DNA of 64,000 nt from Bettongia penicillata ogilbyi (GCA_023548195.1 JAJHZJ010000008.1:3868215-3932214); one strand, 5' to 3'; shown: positions 43,411 through 55,429, counted from the stretch's first letter. Notes: a model not told the origin generated them from the letters alone. Numbers and translations are program-made.

Positions 43411-43802
43411 TGTTGGAGTGGACTCCTTCCTACATCTTCTCCTGTTCTACTCTGAGCAGTCACCACAGAGGATGTGCTGAAAGCTTTGAGAATAGCTTAG
43501 GAGATAGCTGAGCAAATGAATTCCTGTTTTTGGGCGTACATATTTAAATCTCTTTTCCTTCTTTTCTCAGTGAGTATAAATTGTTCTGCAGTAATTCTAC
43601 TGCCTTCGTTCTGACTTTCTTTCCTTTCTCCTCAGGCCTAAACAGGTGCCTGTGATTGGTGGTTGCCATGGACAGAGTTGAAGGCAGAGGTAGGGGAAAG
43701 ATAGAGGAGTGGATTAATCTCTTCAGGTTTTTTTCCCCCTTTGTCTCTCTGTATTATTCTAGAAAGAAAGTTTGACACCATTTCTCCAGAGGAGCAAATA
43801 CG
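43411..43802. other. Unassigned DNA
   Basis: No feature recognised. Confidence 0.35.
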
Positions 43803-43990
43803 ATTGTAGATTTGGAGGTGGAAGGGACCTTTGAGACTATTGAGTCCAAATCCCTCCTTTTACAGATGGAGAAAATGAGGCACAGAATGGTTAAGTGGCT
43901 TACTTTGAGTGCCAACACAGTTCATAAGGGTCTAAGGCAAGATTTGAATCCAGGGCATCCCGACTCCAAGTCTAGGGTCCCATCTGTTAA
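43803..43990 (-). mobile_element. MIR-like SINE
   Basis: 'ggaagggacctttgagacta', 'acagatggagaaaatgaggc' and 'gcaagatttgaatccagggc' are in inverted order. Confidence 0.65.
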
Positions 43991-44230
43991 TGCATGCCTG
44001 TAAATCATAGATTCAATCTTTCCCAGTTGGAAGAAAACTGAGAAGCCTAATCTAATCTTTTCCTCTATATAACTTCCTTTGAAAAATAGCTGTCTGGATT
44101 CTGCTCGAATGCTCCTAAATCAGGTTTCCGTCACCTTTGTAAGGGGATACCATCAGGGTTCAAATTCTACAAGCATGATTTCTGCATGTTTACTCAGTAA
44201 TAGATGTTTTCCTGGAAGGCGGAGGGAGGT

Positions 44231-44275
44231 TGTGTATGTGTGTGTGTGTGTGTGTGTGTATGTGTCTGCGTGTAA
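44231..44275 (+). repeat. (TG)n microsatellite
   Basis: About 20 TG units with 'ta' and 'tc' interruptions. Confidence 0.9.
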
Positions 44276-45370
44276 GGTAAACTCACTCCCTTCAAGAGCA
44301 TGAAGATTTTTGCCTGTTTAGTTTTGATGTATGTAATAGTAGACCAGAAAAACAGGGGGACCAGGCAAAGAGCAAGACTAGATGATAAAAAATAGATAGT
44401 TGCCATGTTTCATTGAGTACCCTTCTTATATTGAAGAAAAGATCTAGACCAGAGCCCCCAACTTGTTGGGTAGGCCTTTATGGAGGATGTATAAGAGGAC
44501 ATGGAGAAAGGTTATGAAGACTGAGACAGGGTGCATAGCTGTAATCTTCGCCACATGGGAGAGAGGTCATGGACCTACTGAAATATTGTAATGAAAATAC
44601 TAGAGAATTGACCTGCAGATCCCGGTCCAGGGGAAGGGATAGAAAGAATACTTTACTGATGCTCAGTCAGAACTCCAGAAATCCTCCAAGGGATACAGAT
44701 CTCTTCATCCCATTTCAAGGTGGGGGGAATATCTTGAATCCTGTCTCCACCATACACTTCATTTGCAGAAACCATTCCTGATCCTTTAAGGAGTCTCCAA
44801 GCAGCCTGATTCATTTCACCCAACTTGGCACTGGTCCATTCTTCTGGCAGCATCCCAAACTTGCTTGCAAAGGCAAACTCATGGTGACTTTCCAGAAAGT
44901 GTGTCTGAGGGATTATACAGTGGGTTCTGAAGATTTGGTTTTTGCTTTCTTTAGGAAAAAAATAAACTCTGGCTTACTATCCTAGTTGGCTCTGACCTCT
45001 TACATTAATCTTATATTAAGGACTGCTCGAGCTTCTTGGTTTTTCCTGTTTATGTTATCAGTAATAAGGAAAGGGACTGAACTGAATATTTTTGTAAGCC
45101 ATTGGGGCTGGTGAAGGGGTGATACATATATTACCTCTATTCCTAGAATCCAGGCTTAGGTGTCTGCCCATGTGCAGTGATTTAAAAGGCACTGAAAGAT
45201 CCACCTGTCCAAAGATACTCTCCTCTCTGGGATAGTCATGGTGCCTGGAATTCTGGCCTCACTGTGCATCTTAAGGCATCATCTCCAAAAAGTTTCCCAT
45301 TAATGGCAATACTACCTGTAGAAATAGCATCAGAAGCTACTAAGCTTTACTAGCTACCTTAGGATGGTTT
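44276..45370. other. Unassigned DNA with one unexplained minus-strand frame
   Basis: No repeat named. Minus-strand 44853 to 44653 encodes 66 residues (start 'MLPEEWTSAKLGEMNQAAWR') and stays open upstream for about 25 more codons. I do not recognise it; it may be a pseudogene scrap or chance. Confidence 0.3.
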
Positions 45371-45377
45371 GTAAGGA

Positions 45378-45573
45378 GATGGGTGGCACAGTGGGTGGGA
45401 GAGCTGAACTTGGAATTATGTGGAACTGAATTCAAATCCCACATCAGATATTTACTAGCAACATGTTTCTGCACAAGTCAACCTCTATGGGCTTTTTATT
45501 TCCTTGATAAAATTAAGAGGTTAGATTCAGTACCCTCTCAGGTTGCTTCTAGCTCTAAATCTATGATCTGTGA
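45378..45573 (+). mobile_element. MIR/MAR1-like SINE, diverged
   Basis: 'gggtggcacagtgggtgg' (head), 'actgaattcaaatcccacat' (box B) and 'gcttctagctctaaatctat' (tail). Confidence 0.65.
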
Positions 45574-45771
45574 TTAGATGTTTGTTCTCTGTTTTTCAAA
45601 GTGATAGTGTTAAGGGAAAGAGACACAAGACAGAGTATTGTTTATTTTCTTAAATGGAAGATAGGTGGGAAAAGGTCTATAGCAGGAGTAGTACCCAAAT
45701 GTGGTAGACTTTTGTAGGACAGAATGAAGACTTTGAATTCATGGTGGGAGTCGCCAAAATGGTCATAGGCC

Positions 45772-45942
45772 AAGAGTCGGAAGGGGCCTCAGAAACTATT
45801 TAGTCTGACCTTTTCATTTTACTAATGAGGAAACTGAAGTCCAGAGAGGTTAAAGAATTTGCCTAGGGTCACACAGATGGTAAATGTCAGAGGGAGGATT
45901 TGAATCCCAAGTTGACTATATTTTCCACTATACCTCATTGCT
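45772..45942 (-). mobile_element. MIR-like SINE
   Basis: 'ggaaggggcctcagaaacta', 'actaatgaggaaactgaagt', 'gcctagggtcacacagatgg' and 'aggatttgaatcccaagttg'. Confidence 0.75.
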
Positions 45943-47025
45943 TGGAACATATAGAATTTGCCTTAATACATACTTTTTGTAATGAATAGTTTTAGTGCTG
46001 GACCTATTGAGATCTTGTAAAAATATTTTAGATAACAAATGAATCTAATGAAAGTATCTTTTGATTTTTTTTTAGACTAAGAAAGACCAGAATATTGTTC
46101 TTATTTTGTAATGACCTTTTATTTATCTTTGGACAGGTACTCGCTGGATCCTAATTGGAGTGGTTACTTGATGGAAACCAAGTGTAGTTACAGACTAAGA
46201 AATACTTTTCATGTGAAATGAGCAAATATATTCTGGTTTAGCAGTTGTTTCCTGCATTTAATCCAGGAATTCTCCCCCCTCCCATTTTCATTTTCAGTAC
46301 TATAGACAATAGCAAATTGGAAACATGCGTCTAGCCCTGAGGTTGAAGGCAAATGGAATGAATAATGAATTTTCAAAATCTGTACCTTGTAGTTGTTTTC
46401 CTTTTATGAAGAATTTTCCTTTATGATGACCCCTTTCACTTTACACTTAACATTTCAAAGGATTCTGAAGGACTGTGCCTTCTCAGAGTTCCCTGCCAAA
46501 GATTTTAGCATTGTCCTCATTAGTCTCTGAAGCTGAAACTGCAGGCAATTTTAATCCCAGTGCTTTGAGTCACCCACCTTTGTGTTGAGATTAGGAGCAC
46601 AGGGGATAGCCTTTAAAGGGGTTTAACTGAAGTTTTTTCATTGCCTCTCAATAAAATCACCAACCTTTGGCAGGGTTCTTTCCTTATTGTTAGTACTTTC
46701 AGTGATTTACTTGATGGTGAATAGAAGTCTGTACAATGGTGGCTGTTTGAAAAAAAAAATTTGAAATAATGAAAGGACTTGGTACTGCAGACCACAGCTT
46801 CATATGCTCACAGCCTATTTCTACACAGAAAAAAATTATTAAACATCTCCCCAATCATGTGCTTTGTATTATGTTACAGTGCTCAAAGTGGGAGGAGTCA
46901 GGAAGTGAGATGATAACCACCTACTTGGTCAGTTCCACCAACCTCTGACCCCCCTTGTATCAGTATTGATTCTGATTACACTTGCTTACCCCATCCTTGC
47001 TTCCTCAGAATCACCATTTTAACAG
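45943..47025. other. Repeat-poor unassigned DNA
   Basis: 1.1 kb without a named repeat. 46380-46620 ('aagctgaaactgcaggcaat', 'cccagtgctttgagtcaccc') is complex sequence that could be conserved; not tested. Confidence 0.35.
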
Positions 47026-47029
47026 ATCT

Positions 47030-47330
47030 CTTTACTGATATATTTTGTTTTACATAGTCTAGACTTCTCCCTGTATCCTACTGTCTTCCCTTTCCCAGAG
47101 AACCAACTTTGATAACAAAGAATTTTTTTAAAAAATAAGGAAAGAAAAAATCAACAAAATTGGACAACATTATAAAAAAAAATCTGATAATATATGCAGT
47201 AACTCCCTTCTTGCAAAGGAGTATGGGAAAGTGGTATCTTCTTATCTTTGAGGTTGATCTTGTTCTTTATTATTTTGTAGACTTTTTATTGTTTAGGTTG
47301 TACTTTCTACTGTTGTTATTTTTCTGATAA
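47030..47330 (-). mobile_element. LINE 3'-UTR-type repeat
   Basis: 'ctagacttctccctgtatcc', 'ccctttcccagagaaccaac', 'atctgataatatatgcagta' and 'ttgcaaaggagtatgggaaa'. It is repeated in shorter form immediately downstream, so two copies lie side by side. Confidence 0.5.
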
Positions 47331-47500
47331 ATAAAATTTTGTTGACATTTTTATTGTTTTCACTTCATTTAAATTCCCCCTGTATCCTTCCTCCTTTCCC
47401 TTTCCCACAGAGAACTCCTTTATAAAAAGAATTTGAAAAAAAGGAAAAAAAAAGTAGCAAAGTCAATCATTATTTTGAAAAAATGGTGACATTTGCCATG

Positions 47501-47753
47501 TTGTTGTTCAGTTGTTTCAGTCATGTTTGATTCTTCATGACCTTATTTGGGGTTTTCCTGGCAGAGATACTGGGGTGATTTGCCATTTCTTCTCCAGCTT
47601 ACTTTACAGATGGGTAAACTGAGGCAGAGTTAAGTGACTTGCCCAAGGTCACACAGCTAGTAAGTTTCTGAGACTAGATTTAAACTTAGGAAGATGAGTC
47701 TTTTTGACTTCAGGCCTGGCACTGTATGCAGGAAGGTGCCACTTATCTGCCCC
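47501..47753 (-). mobile_element. MAR1-type SINE
   Basis: 'ttgttgttcagttgtttcag', 'cttatttggggttttcctgg', 'gcccaaggtcacacagctag' and 'aggtgccacttatctgcccc'. Full length. Confidence 0.85.
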
Positions 47754-47937
47754 TCTATCTATGCAAAGGAGTGAGGGGAGATGACTTCTCGGATGTCTTC
47801 TTTCGGTAATTTTTTTTTTGTGATATTGCAACATTCATTATTAATAATTATAGTCATTCTTTCAGTTTACATTGTTATAGTCATGTATCTTATTTTCTTG
47901 GCTCTGATTACTTTGTATCTCTTCATGTCAGTCTTTT

Positions 47938-48876
47938 TTTCTCTCTCCAAATTTATTTATTTATTTGTTTTCAGTTTTCAGCAATCACTTCCATAAGTTT
48001 TAAATTTTCTTTCCCTCCCTCTCCAAGATGGCTTGTAATGTCATATGGGCTCTACACAGACATTCTTATTAAACACATTTTCACAATAGTCACATTGCAT
48101 AGAAGAATTAAAATGAATGGGAGAGGGAAGGAGTAAAACTAAACAAAACCAAATATAACAAGAAAAAAAAATAGTCTGCTTCATTCTGTGTTCTGACTCC
48201 ATAGTTCTTTCTCTGAATGTAGATGGCATTTTGCATCGGGTCCTTTGGAAATGTCTTAGGTCCTTGCATTGCTGTGAGGGACTAAGTCTATCAAAAACAG
48301 TGCTTGCATACTGTGACTGTTACTGTGTATAGTGTTCTCCTAGTTCTGCTCACTTCACTTAGCATCAGTTCATATAAGTCTATCCAGGTATTTCTGAAGT
48401 CCACCTATTTGTCCTTTCTTATAACATAGTAGTATTCCATTATATTCATAAAACACAACTTGTTCAGCCATTCCCCAAATGATGGGCATTCCCTCGATTT
48501 CCAGTTCTTGGCCACCACAAAAAAAGCCACTCTAAATATTTTTGTACATGTGGGACCTCTTCCCATTTTTATAATCTCTTTGGGATACAGTCCTAGAAGC
48601 GGTATTGCTAGGTCAAAGGGTATGCACATTTTTATAGCCCTTTGGGCTATAAATTGCTCTCCAGAATGGTTGGATCAGCTCCACCAACAATGAATTAGTG
48701 TTCCAACTCTCCCACATCTTCTCCAACATTTATCATTTTCCTGTTTTGTCATGTTAGCCAATATGATAGGTGTGATAGTGTACCTCAGAGTGGTTTTGAT
48801 TTACATCTCTCTAATCAATATGACTATAGACAGTTTTAATTTTTTCCTCTGAAAACTACCTGTTCATATCCTTTGA
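47938..48876 (-). mobile_element. L1, 5' truncated, with 13-bp TSD
   Basis: Plus strand starts with poly(T)/pyrimidines and 'tttatttatttatttg', then the antisense 3' UTR and ORF2 end: 'gttcagccattccccaaatg', 'tgggacctcttcccattttt', 'gggatacagtcctagaagcg' and 'agaatggttggatcagctcc'. The 13-mer 'atgtcagtctttt' at 47925-47937 recurs at 48877-48889. Confidence 0.85.
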
Positions 48877-49515
48877 ATGTCAGTCTTTTCTTCTCTTTGT
48901 TCATCATGTTCCTGATTTTTATGTCAGTAATATTTGATGACACTTTTGTGCCACACATTTTTTTAAGCCATTTCCCAATTGATGTATATTTACGTTATTT
49001 CCAGTTCTTTGCAACCAATAAAAATGCTGCTGTAAATATTCTGGTACATGTGGAGCCTTTGTTTTTGTCAGTGACTTCCTTGGGCTACATGTCTAGTGGT
49101 GGAATCTCTGGGTCACAGCTCTTTTAGTCATTTTATTTGCAAAATTCCACAATTCTTTCTAGAATTACTTTACAAGTTCACATCTCCACCAAAAATACAT
49201 TTATGTTTTTGTCTTTCAACATCCCCTCCAACATTGATTATAACCATCTTCTTTGTCTCTGCCAATTTGCCACGTGTGGAGTGAAACTTCAGGGTTTTGA
49301 TTTGCAATTATTATTAGTTACCCGGAACATTCTTTTGTATGATTTTTAATAGTTCGTAATTCTTTTGAGGACAATTTGTTTATATCATTTGGCCATTTAT
49401 CTACTGGGGGAATGGTTTTTGGTCATGTATATTTCTGTTTATTGCCTCTGTACCTTTGAAAACAGACTCTTAGGAATCAAAGGTATGTGGTACAAAGGTT
49501 GTATCCCTCAGTCAA

Positions 49516-49757
49516 ATTTTGTTTGTTGTTCGTCATTTTGCAGTCCTATCTGACTATTTGTGATCCTATTTGGGGTTTTCTTGGCAAAGATACTGGAGTA
49601 CGTTGCCATTTGCTTCTCCAGTTCATTTTACAGATGAGCTAACTGAGGCAAACAGTGATTTGCCCAGGGTCACATAGCAAGTACCTGAAGCCAGATTTGA
49701 ACTCTAGAAGATGAATTTTCTTGACTCCAGACCAATCCACTGCACCATTTAGCTGAT
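49516..49757 (-). mobile_element. MAR1-type SINE with 9-bp TSD
   Basis: 'tttgttgttcgtcattttgc', 'cctatttggggttttcttgg', 'gcccagggtcacatagcaag' and 'cactgcaccatttagctg'. 'ctcagtcaa' at 49507-49515 and 49758-49766. Confidence 0.85.
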
Positions 49758-49804
49758 CTCAGTCAACTACTTCCCTTCCTATCCTAGATATATCCATTCC
49801 CCTC

Positions 49805-51035
49805 TCTTAAATAGTATTTTACTTTTTCCTAATTACATGTCAAGACAATTTCTAGCATTCAGCTTTACAAAATTTTGAGTTCCAATTTTTTCTCCCTCCC
49901 TCCCTCCTCTCCCCTCTTCCTAAATGGTAGGTGATTTGATATAGGTTATATACATGCTGTCATGTCATGTCATGTCATATTAGTCACAATTGTGAAAGAA
50001 AAAACAGATCAAATGGGAAAAACATGAAAAACAATAAAGTAAATGAAAAAATGTATACTTTGATCTGCATTCATAATCTAATCAGTTCTTTATCTGGATG
50101 TGGATAGCATTTTCCCTCCTGAGTCCTTTGTACTTCTCTTGGATCATTATGTTTCTGAGAAGATCTAAGTCATTCATAGTTGATCATCACACAGTGTTGC
50201 TGATATTGAGTACGATGTTTTCCTGGTTCTGCTCATTTCACTTTGCTTCAATTCATCCAAATCTTTCCAGTTTTTTTCTGAAACCTGCTTGTTCATCATT
50301 TTTTATGCACAATGGTATTCCATCACATTCATACACCACAACTTGTTCAGCCATTCCCCAATTGATAGGCATCCCCTCAGTTTTCATTATTTTTACCATC
50401 ATGAATATGTCTGCTATAAGTATTTTTGCGCATGTAGTTCCTTTCCCCTTTCTAATGCTCTATTTGGGATACAGATCTAGTAGCAGTATTGCTGAACCAA
50501 AGGGTGTGCACTTTGGTTCCCTTTAGACATAGTTCCAATTTGCTCTCCAGAATGGTTGAGTTAGTTTACAACTCCACCAACAGGTGTCCCAACTTTCCCC
50601 CATCTTTTCCAACAGTTACCATTTTCCTTTTTTTTTTTTTGTCATATTAGCCAACCTGATAGGTGTGAGGTAGTATCTCAGTTGTTTTATTTTGATTTTC
50701 TCTAATGAAAATAGCACTTTTTCATACGCCTACAGAGAGTTTTGATTTATTCATATAAAAATGACCTGTTCATATCCTTTGATCATTTATCAATTGGGGA
50801 ATGACTTCTATTCTTGCAAATTTGAATCAGTTTTCTATATATTTGAGAAATGAGACCTTTCTCAGAGACACTTGCTCTAGAGATTATTTCCACACTTTCT
50901 GCTTTCCTTCTAATCTTGATTGCATTGGTTTTGCTTGTGCAAAGGCTTTTAAGTTGAATATAATCAAAATTATCTCTTTTATATTTTGTAAGGTTCTCTA
51001 CCTCTAGTTTACTGATAAACCTGTAACTCACTCAA
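49805..51035 (-). mobile_element. L1 3' UTR and ORF2 C-terminal region
   Basis: Antisense L1: 'caaaattttgagttccaatt', 'cacaacttgttcagccattc', 'gtgtgaggtagtatctcag', 'tcatttatcaattggggaat' and 'ctgctttccttctaatcttg'. Frames are broken. An (ATGTC)n-like run lies at 49957-49977. Confidence 0.85.
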
Positions 51036-51036
51036 C

Positions 51037-52520
51037 TTGTCCTCTATGAATCTGGATGCTATATACCTCTTGGTGCATATATTTTTAGTATTGATATTAC
51101 TTCATTATCTATGGTACCTTTTAGTAAGATGTAACTTCCTTTCTTATCTCTTTTTAATTAGATCTATCTTTGCTTTTGCTTTGTCTGAGATCAGGATTAC
51201 TACCCTGGTTATTTTTTTTACTTCAGCTGAAGCATTAGATACATCAATTTTGGTTATGCAAAAGGTTTTCAATTTCATTCAATCAAAATAATCTCTTTTA
51301 TCTTTTGTAATTGCCTCTCTTAGTTAAGAATTCATCCTGTATCTATAGCTATAAAAGGTATATGATGTGACTGTCTTCTAATTTTTTGTGGTATGATCAC
51401 TAATATTCCAGTCATGTATCTATCATGATTTTTTCTGTAATATGGTATGTTGTTGGCCTAAGTCTACTGTCTTTTTGCCAGACTTCTCTCCAGTCTTCTC
51501 AGTAGTTCTTAACATAAATAGGGAGATCTTTGTTAAATAGTTTATGTTCATGGATCTATAGAAATCTGGATTACTGATTTTCATTTTTACTGATTCTCCC
51601 TTCTCTAGTATGTTCCATTTACTTGGTTTTCTAGTTTTTTTTTCAAACCAGAACTAAATAGTTTTGATGATTACTGCTCTATAATATAATTTGAGATCTT
51701 GAAGTACCATTACCCCTTTGTTTCTATCTTTTTTCATCATTTCCCTTGATGTGCTAGATCTTTGTTCCTCCAAATAAATTTAGCTATTATTTTATCTATC
51801 ACATTGCTAGTTTGACTATTATAATATCAGAACTGTAAATTGACATTGGTAGTATTGTTATTTTTTATTACTTTGGCACAGCCTAGCCATGAACACTGAA
51901 TTTTCTTCTAAGTAAGTTGATTTTTCCTCTAAGGAACATTTTTGTGATGGAACCTATACAAGAACTGAATATGCTTTAGTAGCTTGATCTCCAACTATCT
52001 CATAAACTCAGTAGTTTTTTAAAATGATATTTTCCTTTATTCTATTGATTCCTGGATTTTGTTGTTGTCCTATAAGGGTTTTTATGGGTTTATTTTGTAG
52101 TCTAAAACCAAAGCTATTGTCTCAATTAGTTCTTTACTGATTACTATAATTTTTTAAATAATCTGTCACATCAGCAAATGAGGACAGTTTTATCTCCTCA
52201 TTGCCTTGCTTGACACCTTTAATTTTTCTCTTATTTCTAACATTTCTAGAATTATATCAAACATTAAGCATAGATGGCATCCTTGCTTATTAATTATTCT
52301 TGAAGACTTTGATAGAATGCTCCTGAAACTATTAGAACCAAATAGCATCCCCTCCCCCGCTTTGGTAGTTACTTACTTTGCCACTGCTTCTATTTCCTTT
52401 TCTGAGACTGGATTATGTGAAATCTCTATTTGGTATTCTGGAAGTTTAGATTTTTATCTTTTTGGAGGTAATCTATTATTTTTGTGGATTTTGGTGTCAT
52501 AATCATGCATAACCTCCTTT
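51037..52520 (-). mobile_element. Older L1 ORF2 fragments
   Basis: 'gttttgatgattactgctct', 'cccttgatgtgctagatctt', 'gcacagcctagccatgaaca' and 'tgggtttattttgtagtcta' follow L1 ORF2 in antisense, much more decayed than 49805-51035. Confidence 0.7.
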
Positions 52521-52737
52521 GGGCTAATCCGTCTTGCCCCAGGAATATCTTCATCCCAAAAGCTCATTTCAGTCTTGGAACTCACAAATTCATTCCAAAA
52601 AAGTGCCTTTGCTTCTCAGTCTCTGTCTAAGGACGAGCACCCAGGTCAGCCATCTCTTCATTTCACATCTCTGGAACTTTCCATCATACCCCAAACTGGA
52701 TACCCTCTTCCCCTCCTAACCCACCCATTTTCAGTTT

Positions 52738-52930
52738 ACTAAGATAGCTAGTTGGTACAGTTGAGTGTTGGACATGGAATCAGGAAGATCTGCCTCAAAT
52801 CTAGGCTTAGAAACTTACTTCTCTTTGACTCTAAGTCTTTTAACCTCTGTCTATGAGGACTCAATGGGATAATAGTTGTAAAGCACTTAGCTGAGTGCCT
52901 GGCAGAGGTGCTTAATAAATGCTTATTTCT
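52738..52930 (+). mobile_element. MIR/WSINE-like SINE
   Basis: Head 'agatagctagttggtacagt', then 'tggaatcaggaagatctgcc', 'gttgtaaagcacttagctga' and 'ggtgcttaataaatgcttat'. Confidence 0.75.
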
Positions 52931-52934
52931 GTAA

Positions 52935-53275
52935 GAAATGTTGAGCTGGTTGACTTTAGAAAAGCATGAAATAATGCAGAAATAATGAAACAAGCAGAAC
53001 CAAGAGAATGTTGTATATAGTAACAGCAAAATCATTCAAAGAATAACTATGAATGACTGAGATATTCTGAGTAATCAGTTATAAAGGAAAATACTATCCA
53101 CTGCCAGAGAAAGATGGTAGCATGTATTGTGTGGTTCCATATAGATATCTATATCAAATGTCGGCCTAATATAATGCCAGGTTGGGAGGGAGGGAGACAA
53201 TTCAGAACTTGAAATTTAACAACAGCAATAAATTAAATAAGTATTTTAAGAAAGAAAAAAAAGAACTGAGATTTT
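52935..53275 (+). mobile_element. L1 3' end
   Basis: 'gaaacaagcagaaccaagag', 'gtatatagtaacagcaaaat', 'gaataactatgaatgactga', 'gggagggagggagacaattc' and an A-rich end. Confidence 0.7.
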
Positions 53276-53317
53276 TTTTAAAAGCTGATTTCTTTCCTTC
53301 CTTTTAGTTTTTTTGCC

Positions 53318-53455
53318 TTCCCCATTAGAATGTAAACTCTTTGAAGGCAGAGCCTATCTTCTTGCTTATGTTTGTATCTTTTCTCTCTCTCCTCCCCCTA
53401 ATATAGTACCTCATACATAGTAAGCGCTAAATAAATGCTTGTCACTTGCTTGCTA
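53318..53455 (+). mobile_element. L2 3' end
   Basis: 'ccattagaatgtaaactctt', 'tagtacctcatacatagtaa' and 'gcgctaaataaatgcttgtc'. Confidence 0.8.
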
Positions 53456-53504
53456 GTAGTAGATAATGATCATTCATTTAATTCTGGTTTTATTGTGATT
53501 TTAC

Positions 53505-54060
53505 CTTCTTTACTTATTGTTTTACTGGTATCATTTTCTGCTCTTTTTTTAAATCAAGTTGGTTAAAGTTTTATCAATTTTGCTAGTCTTTTTCAGTTCC
53601 AAGTCTTTTTGTTTAATTTTAATTTAATTTTAAATTAATATTTAATATGTCTTCTTTTGTGCTTATTTTGAGTTCATTTGTTGGGTTTCTAAAATTTTTA
53701 AATGCATATTCACTCCATTAATCCTTTTCTATTTCATTAATGTATGTTTTTAGGAATATAATTTTTCTCTGAGAATTGCTTTAGCTACTTCTCAGAAGTT
53801 TTGGTATCTTGATCTCATCATTTTCATTGTCTTTCACATAATTAATGGTTTCCATGATTTGTTCTTTGATTCACTTGTTATTTCATTATTAAATCTCTTC
53901 ATTTAGATCTGCATCTTTTTGTGCTTCTTGACTTGATTACTTTTTAATTGCATCGTGGTTTGTAAAGGATGAGTTTAATAATATGGCTTTTTTCATTTTT
54001 TGCAATTTATTTGCACCCTAACACTTGACCATTTTTTATAAAATATTTGGCATCATTCTT
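53505..54060 (-). mobile_element. L1 ORF2 fragment
   Basis: 'atcaattttgctagtctttt', 'tttctctgagaattgcttta', 'tttccatgatttgttctttg' and 'aattgcatcgtggtttgtaa' are antisense L1 ORF2 from a part 5' of the pieces at 51037-52520. Confidence 0.7.
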
Positions 54061-54195
54061 GACCACCACTGTGTCTTACTTTCCATCATGAACTATGACC
54101 ACCATTGGTCTTCATGTTTCCTTGCCATCAGTAAACATTGAGGAATATACTATACCCTCAAGAGTGGTCATATGGAAACTTGTTGATGTGGTAGC

Positions 54196-54273
54196 ACTAT
54201 AGAAATTTAAAGATATATATATATATATGTATATATATAAAGATATATATATAAAGATATATGTATATATCTT

Positions 54274-54319
<46 letters not shown>

Positions 54320-54326
54320 TATATGT
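54196..54326. repeat. AT microsatellite with a near-perfect palindrome
   Basis: Runs of AT and TATA with 'aaag' interruptions. Arms 54243-54262 and 54265-54284 are exact reverse complements around a GT centre. Confidence 0.9.
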
Positions 54327-54515
54327 ATAAGGTTTAGAATGTGAGGACCTGTATTTGGATATAAGGTTTAGAATGTGAGGACCTGTATTTGGATATTGGC
54401 TCTTCCTCCTACTATATATGCAACCTTGGGCAAATCACTTAATCTTTCTGGGACTCAATTTTCTCATCTGTAGAATGGGGAGGTTCGACTAGTTGACACC
54501 TGAGGATCCTTCAAT
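54327..54515 (+). mobile_element. MIR-like SINE with internal 34-bp tandem duplication
   Basis: Core 'accttgggcaaatcacttaa' and 'ttttctcatctgtagaatgg'. The head region 54327-54360 is repeated without a mismatch at 54361-54394. Confidence 0.7.
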
Positions 54516-54639
54516 CTGCAAAACCTATGCTTATGTGTAAATACAAGATAGGTTTGGATTCCCATGGTTGGGCATTTTACAAAACTGGCTTCCTCAGATA
54601 CAAGTGTGATTGGCACATTTCCCAAAGCTTCTTGCATCA

Positions 54640-54735
54640 GTCAGTCAGTTAACTAGCATTTATTTAAGACTGCTATGTACTAACAATTGGGCTAAGCACT
54701 GGCGATATAAAGAAAGACAAAAAACATTGAAAGGT
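54640..54735 (-). mobile_element. L2 3'-end fragment
   Basis: 'actagcatttatttaagact', 'tgggctaagcactggcgata' and 'aagaaagacaaaaaacattg'. A scrap 'gtgatttcattggtgtagg' of the 'tgatttcattgg' SINE family lies at 54845-54867. Confidence 0.6.
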
Positions 54736-54867
54736 TTAATGGGAATTATTTAAAAAAATATTATTGAGCAATAAGACTTGTGCCATTCTGAGTTAATGTA
54801 ACTGAGATTCACCTCAATTTTTAATACTTGTCTTACTCCTAACTGTGATTTCATTGGTGTAGGTAGT

Positions 54868-54985
54868 GTCAAACATGCAGAACCAGATTAAAATGCAATT
54901 GAGAAATATTTAACAAAATAGAAATATAATAAAACATATATAATTTATGATTTTCTAAATTGATACCAACAGGGAGTCTTATTAT
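54868..54985 (-). mobile_element. hAT-type element, 'tgtcaaactgggg' family, partial
   Basis: 'gaaccagattaaaatgcaat' and 'gagaaatatttaacaaaata' are the reverse complement of the right half of 42002-42190. Confidence 0.55.
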
Positions 54986-55002
54986 CATTTGTGCTCCTCA
55001 AC

Positions 55003-55251
55003 TGAGGCTTCATCTCCTCTCTCTTGCCTTTGCATTGGCCTAGAATGCTCTGGTCCTCACTTAATCTTTCTTGGTTTCCTTGGCTTCCTTAAGTCTCAGA
55101 TCAAAACTCACCTTCTGCAGAAAGCCTTTCCTGATCCTCTTGGCTGCCAGTGGCTTCCTCTTTGAGATAATCTTAATTTACCTTGTAAATATCTCACATG
55201 TACACAATTATTTCCCTGTTGTCTCCTGCATTAGAACTGTTGTTCATTCTT
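55003..55251 (+). repeat. Inverted duplication, left arm (derived copy)
   Basis: 249 bp, reverse complement of 55887-56135 with 3 mismatches and no gap (98.8%). It is L2 sense sequence ('gcagaaagcctttcctgatc') ending in about 17 bp of the SINE tail that belongs at 55887-55904, which marks this arm as the copy. Confidence 0.9.
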
Positions 55252-55429
55252 AACCTTTAAAACTTATAACTGGCAACAATCATTTGCATTTGTACAGCAG
55301 TTCTTCCTTAAAACAAACAAAATTCTACATCTTAGATCTTCTTTGCTAAGTTGGGAAAGGAATGGAAAAGTCATGAATTTTTAGGAATCATTTTAATGAT
55401 TCAGGATCCGTTGACAGTCATTAAGCATT

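Larger units (their letters stand above)
47335..49506 (-). mobile_element. Old L1-type LINE fragments hosting later insertions
   Basis: Non-inserted parts are 47335-47500, 47754-47937 and 48877-49506. The last part reads antisense L1 ('ttcccaattgatgtatattt', 'gcaaccaataaaaatgctgc', 'atttggccatttatctactg'). A MAR1 and a younger L1 sit inside. Joining all parts into one element is an inference. Confidence 0.5.

Noticed and set aside
50098..50526. 142-codon plus-strand frame
   Set aside because: Antisense of a decayed L1 3' region; not a host gene.
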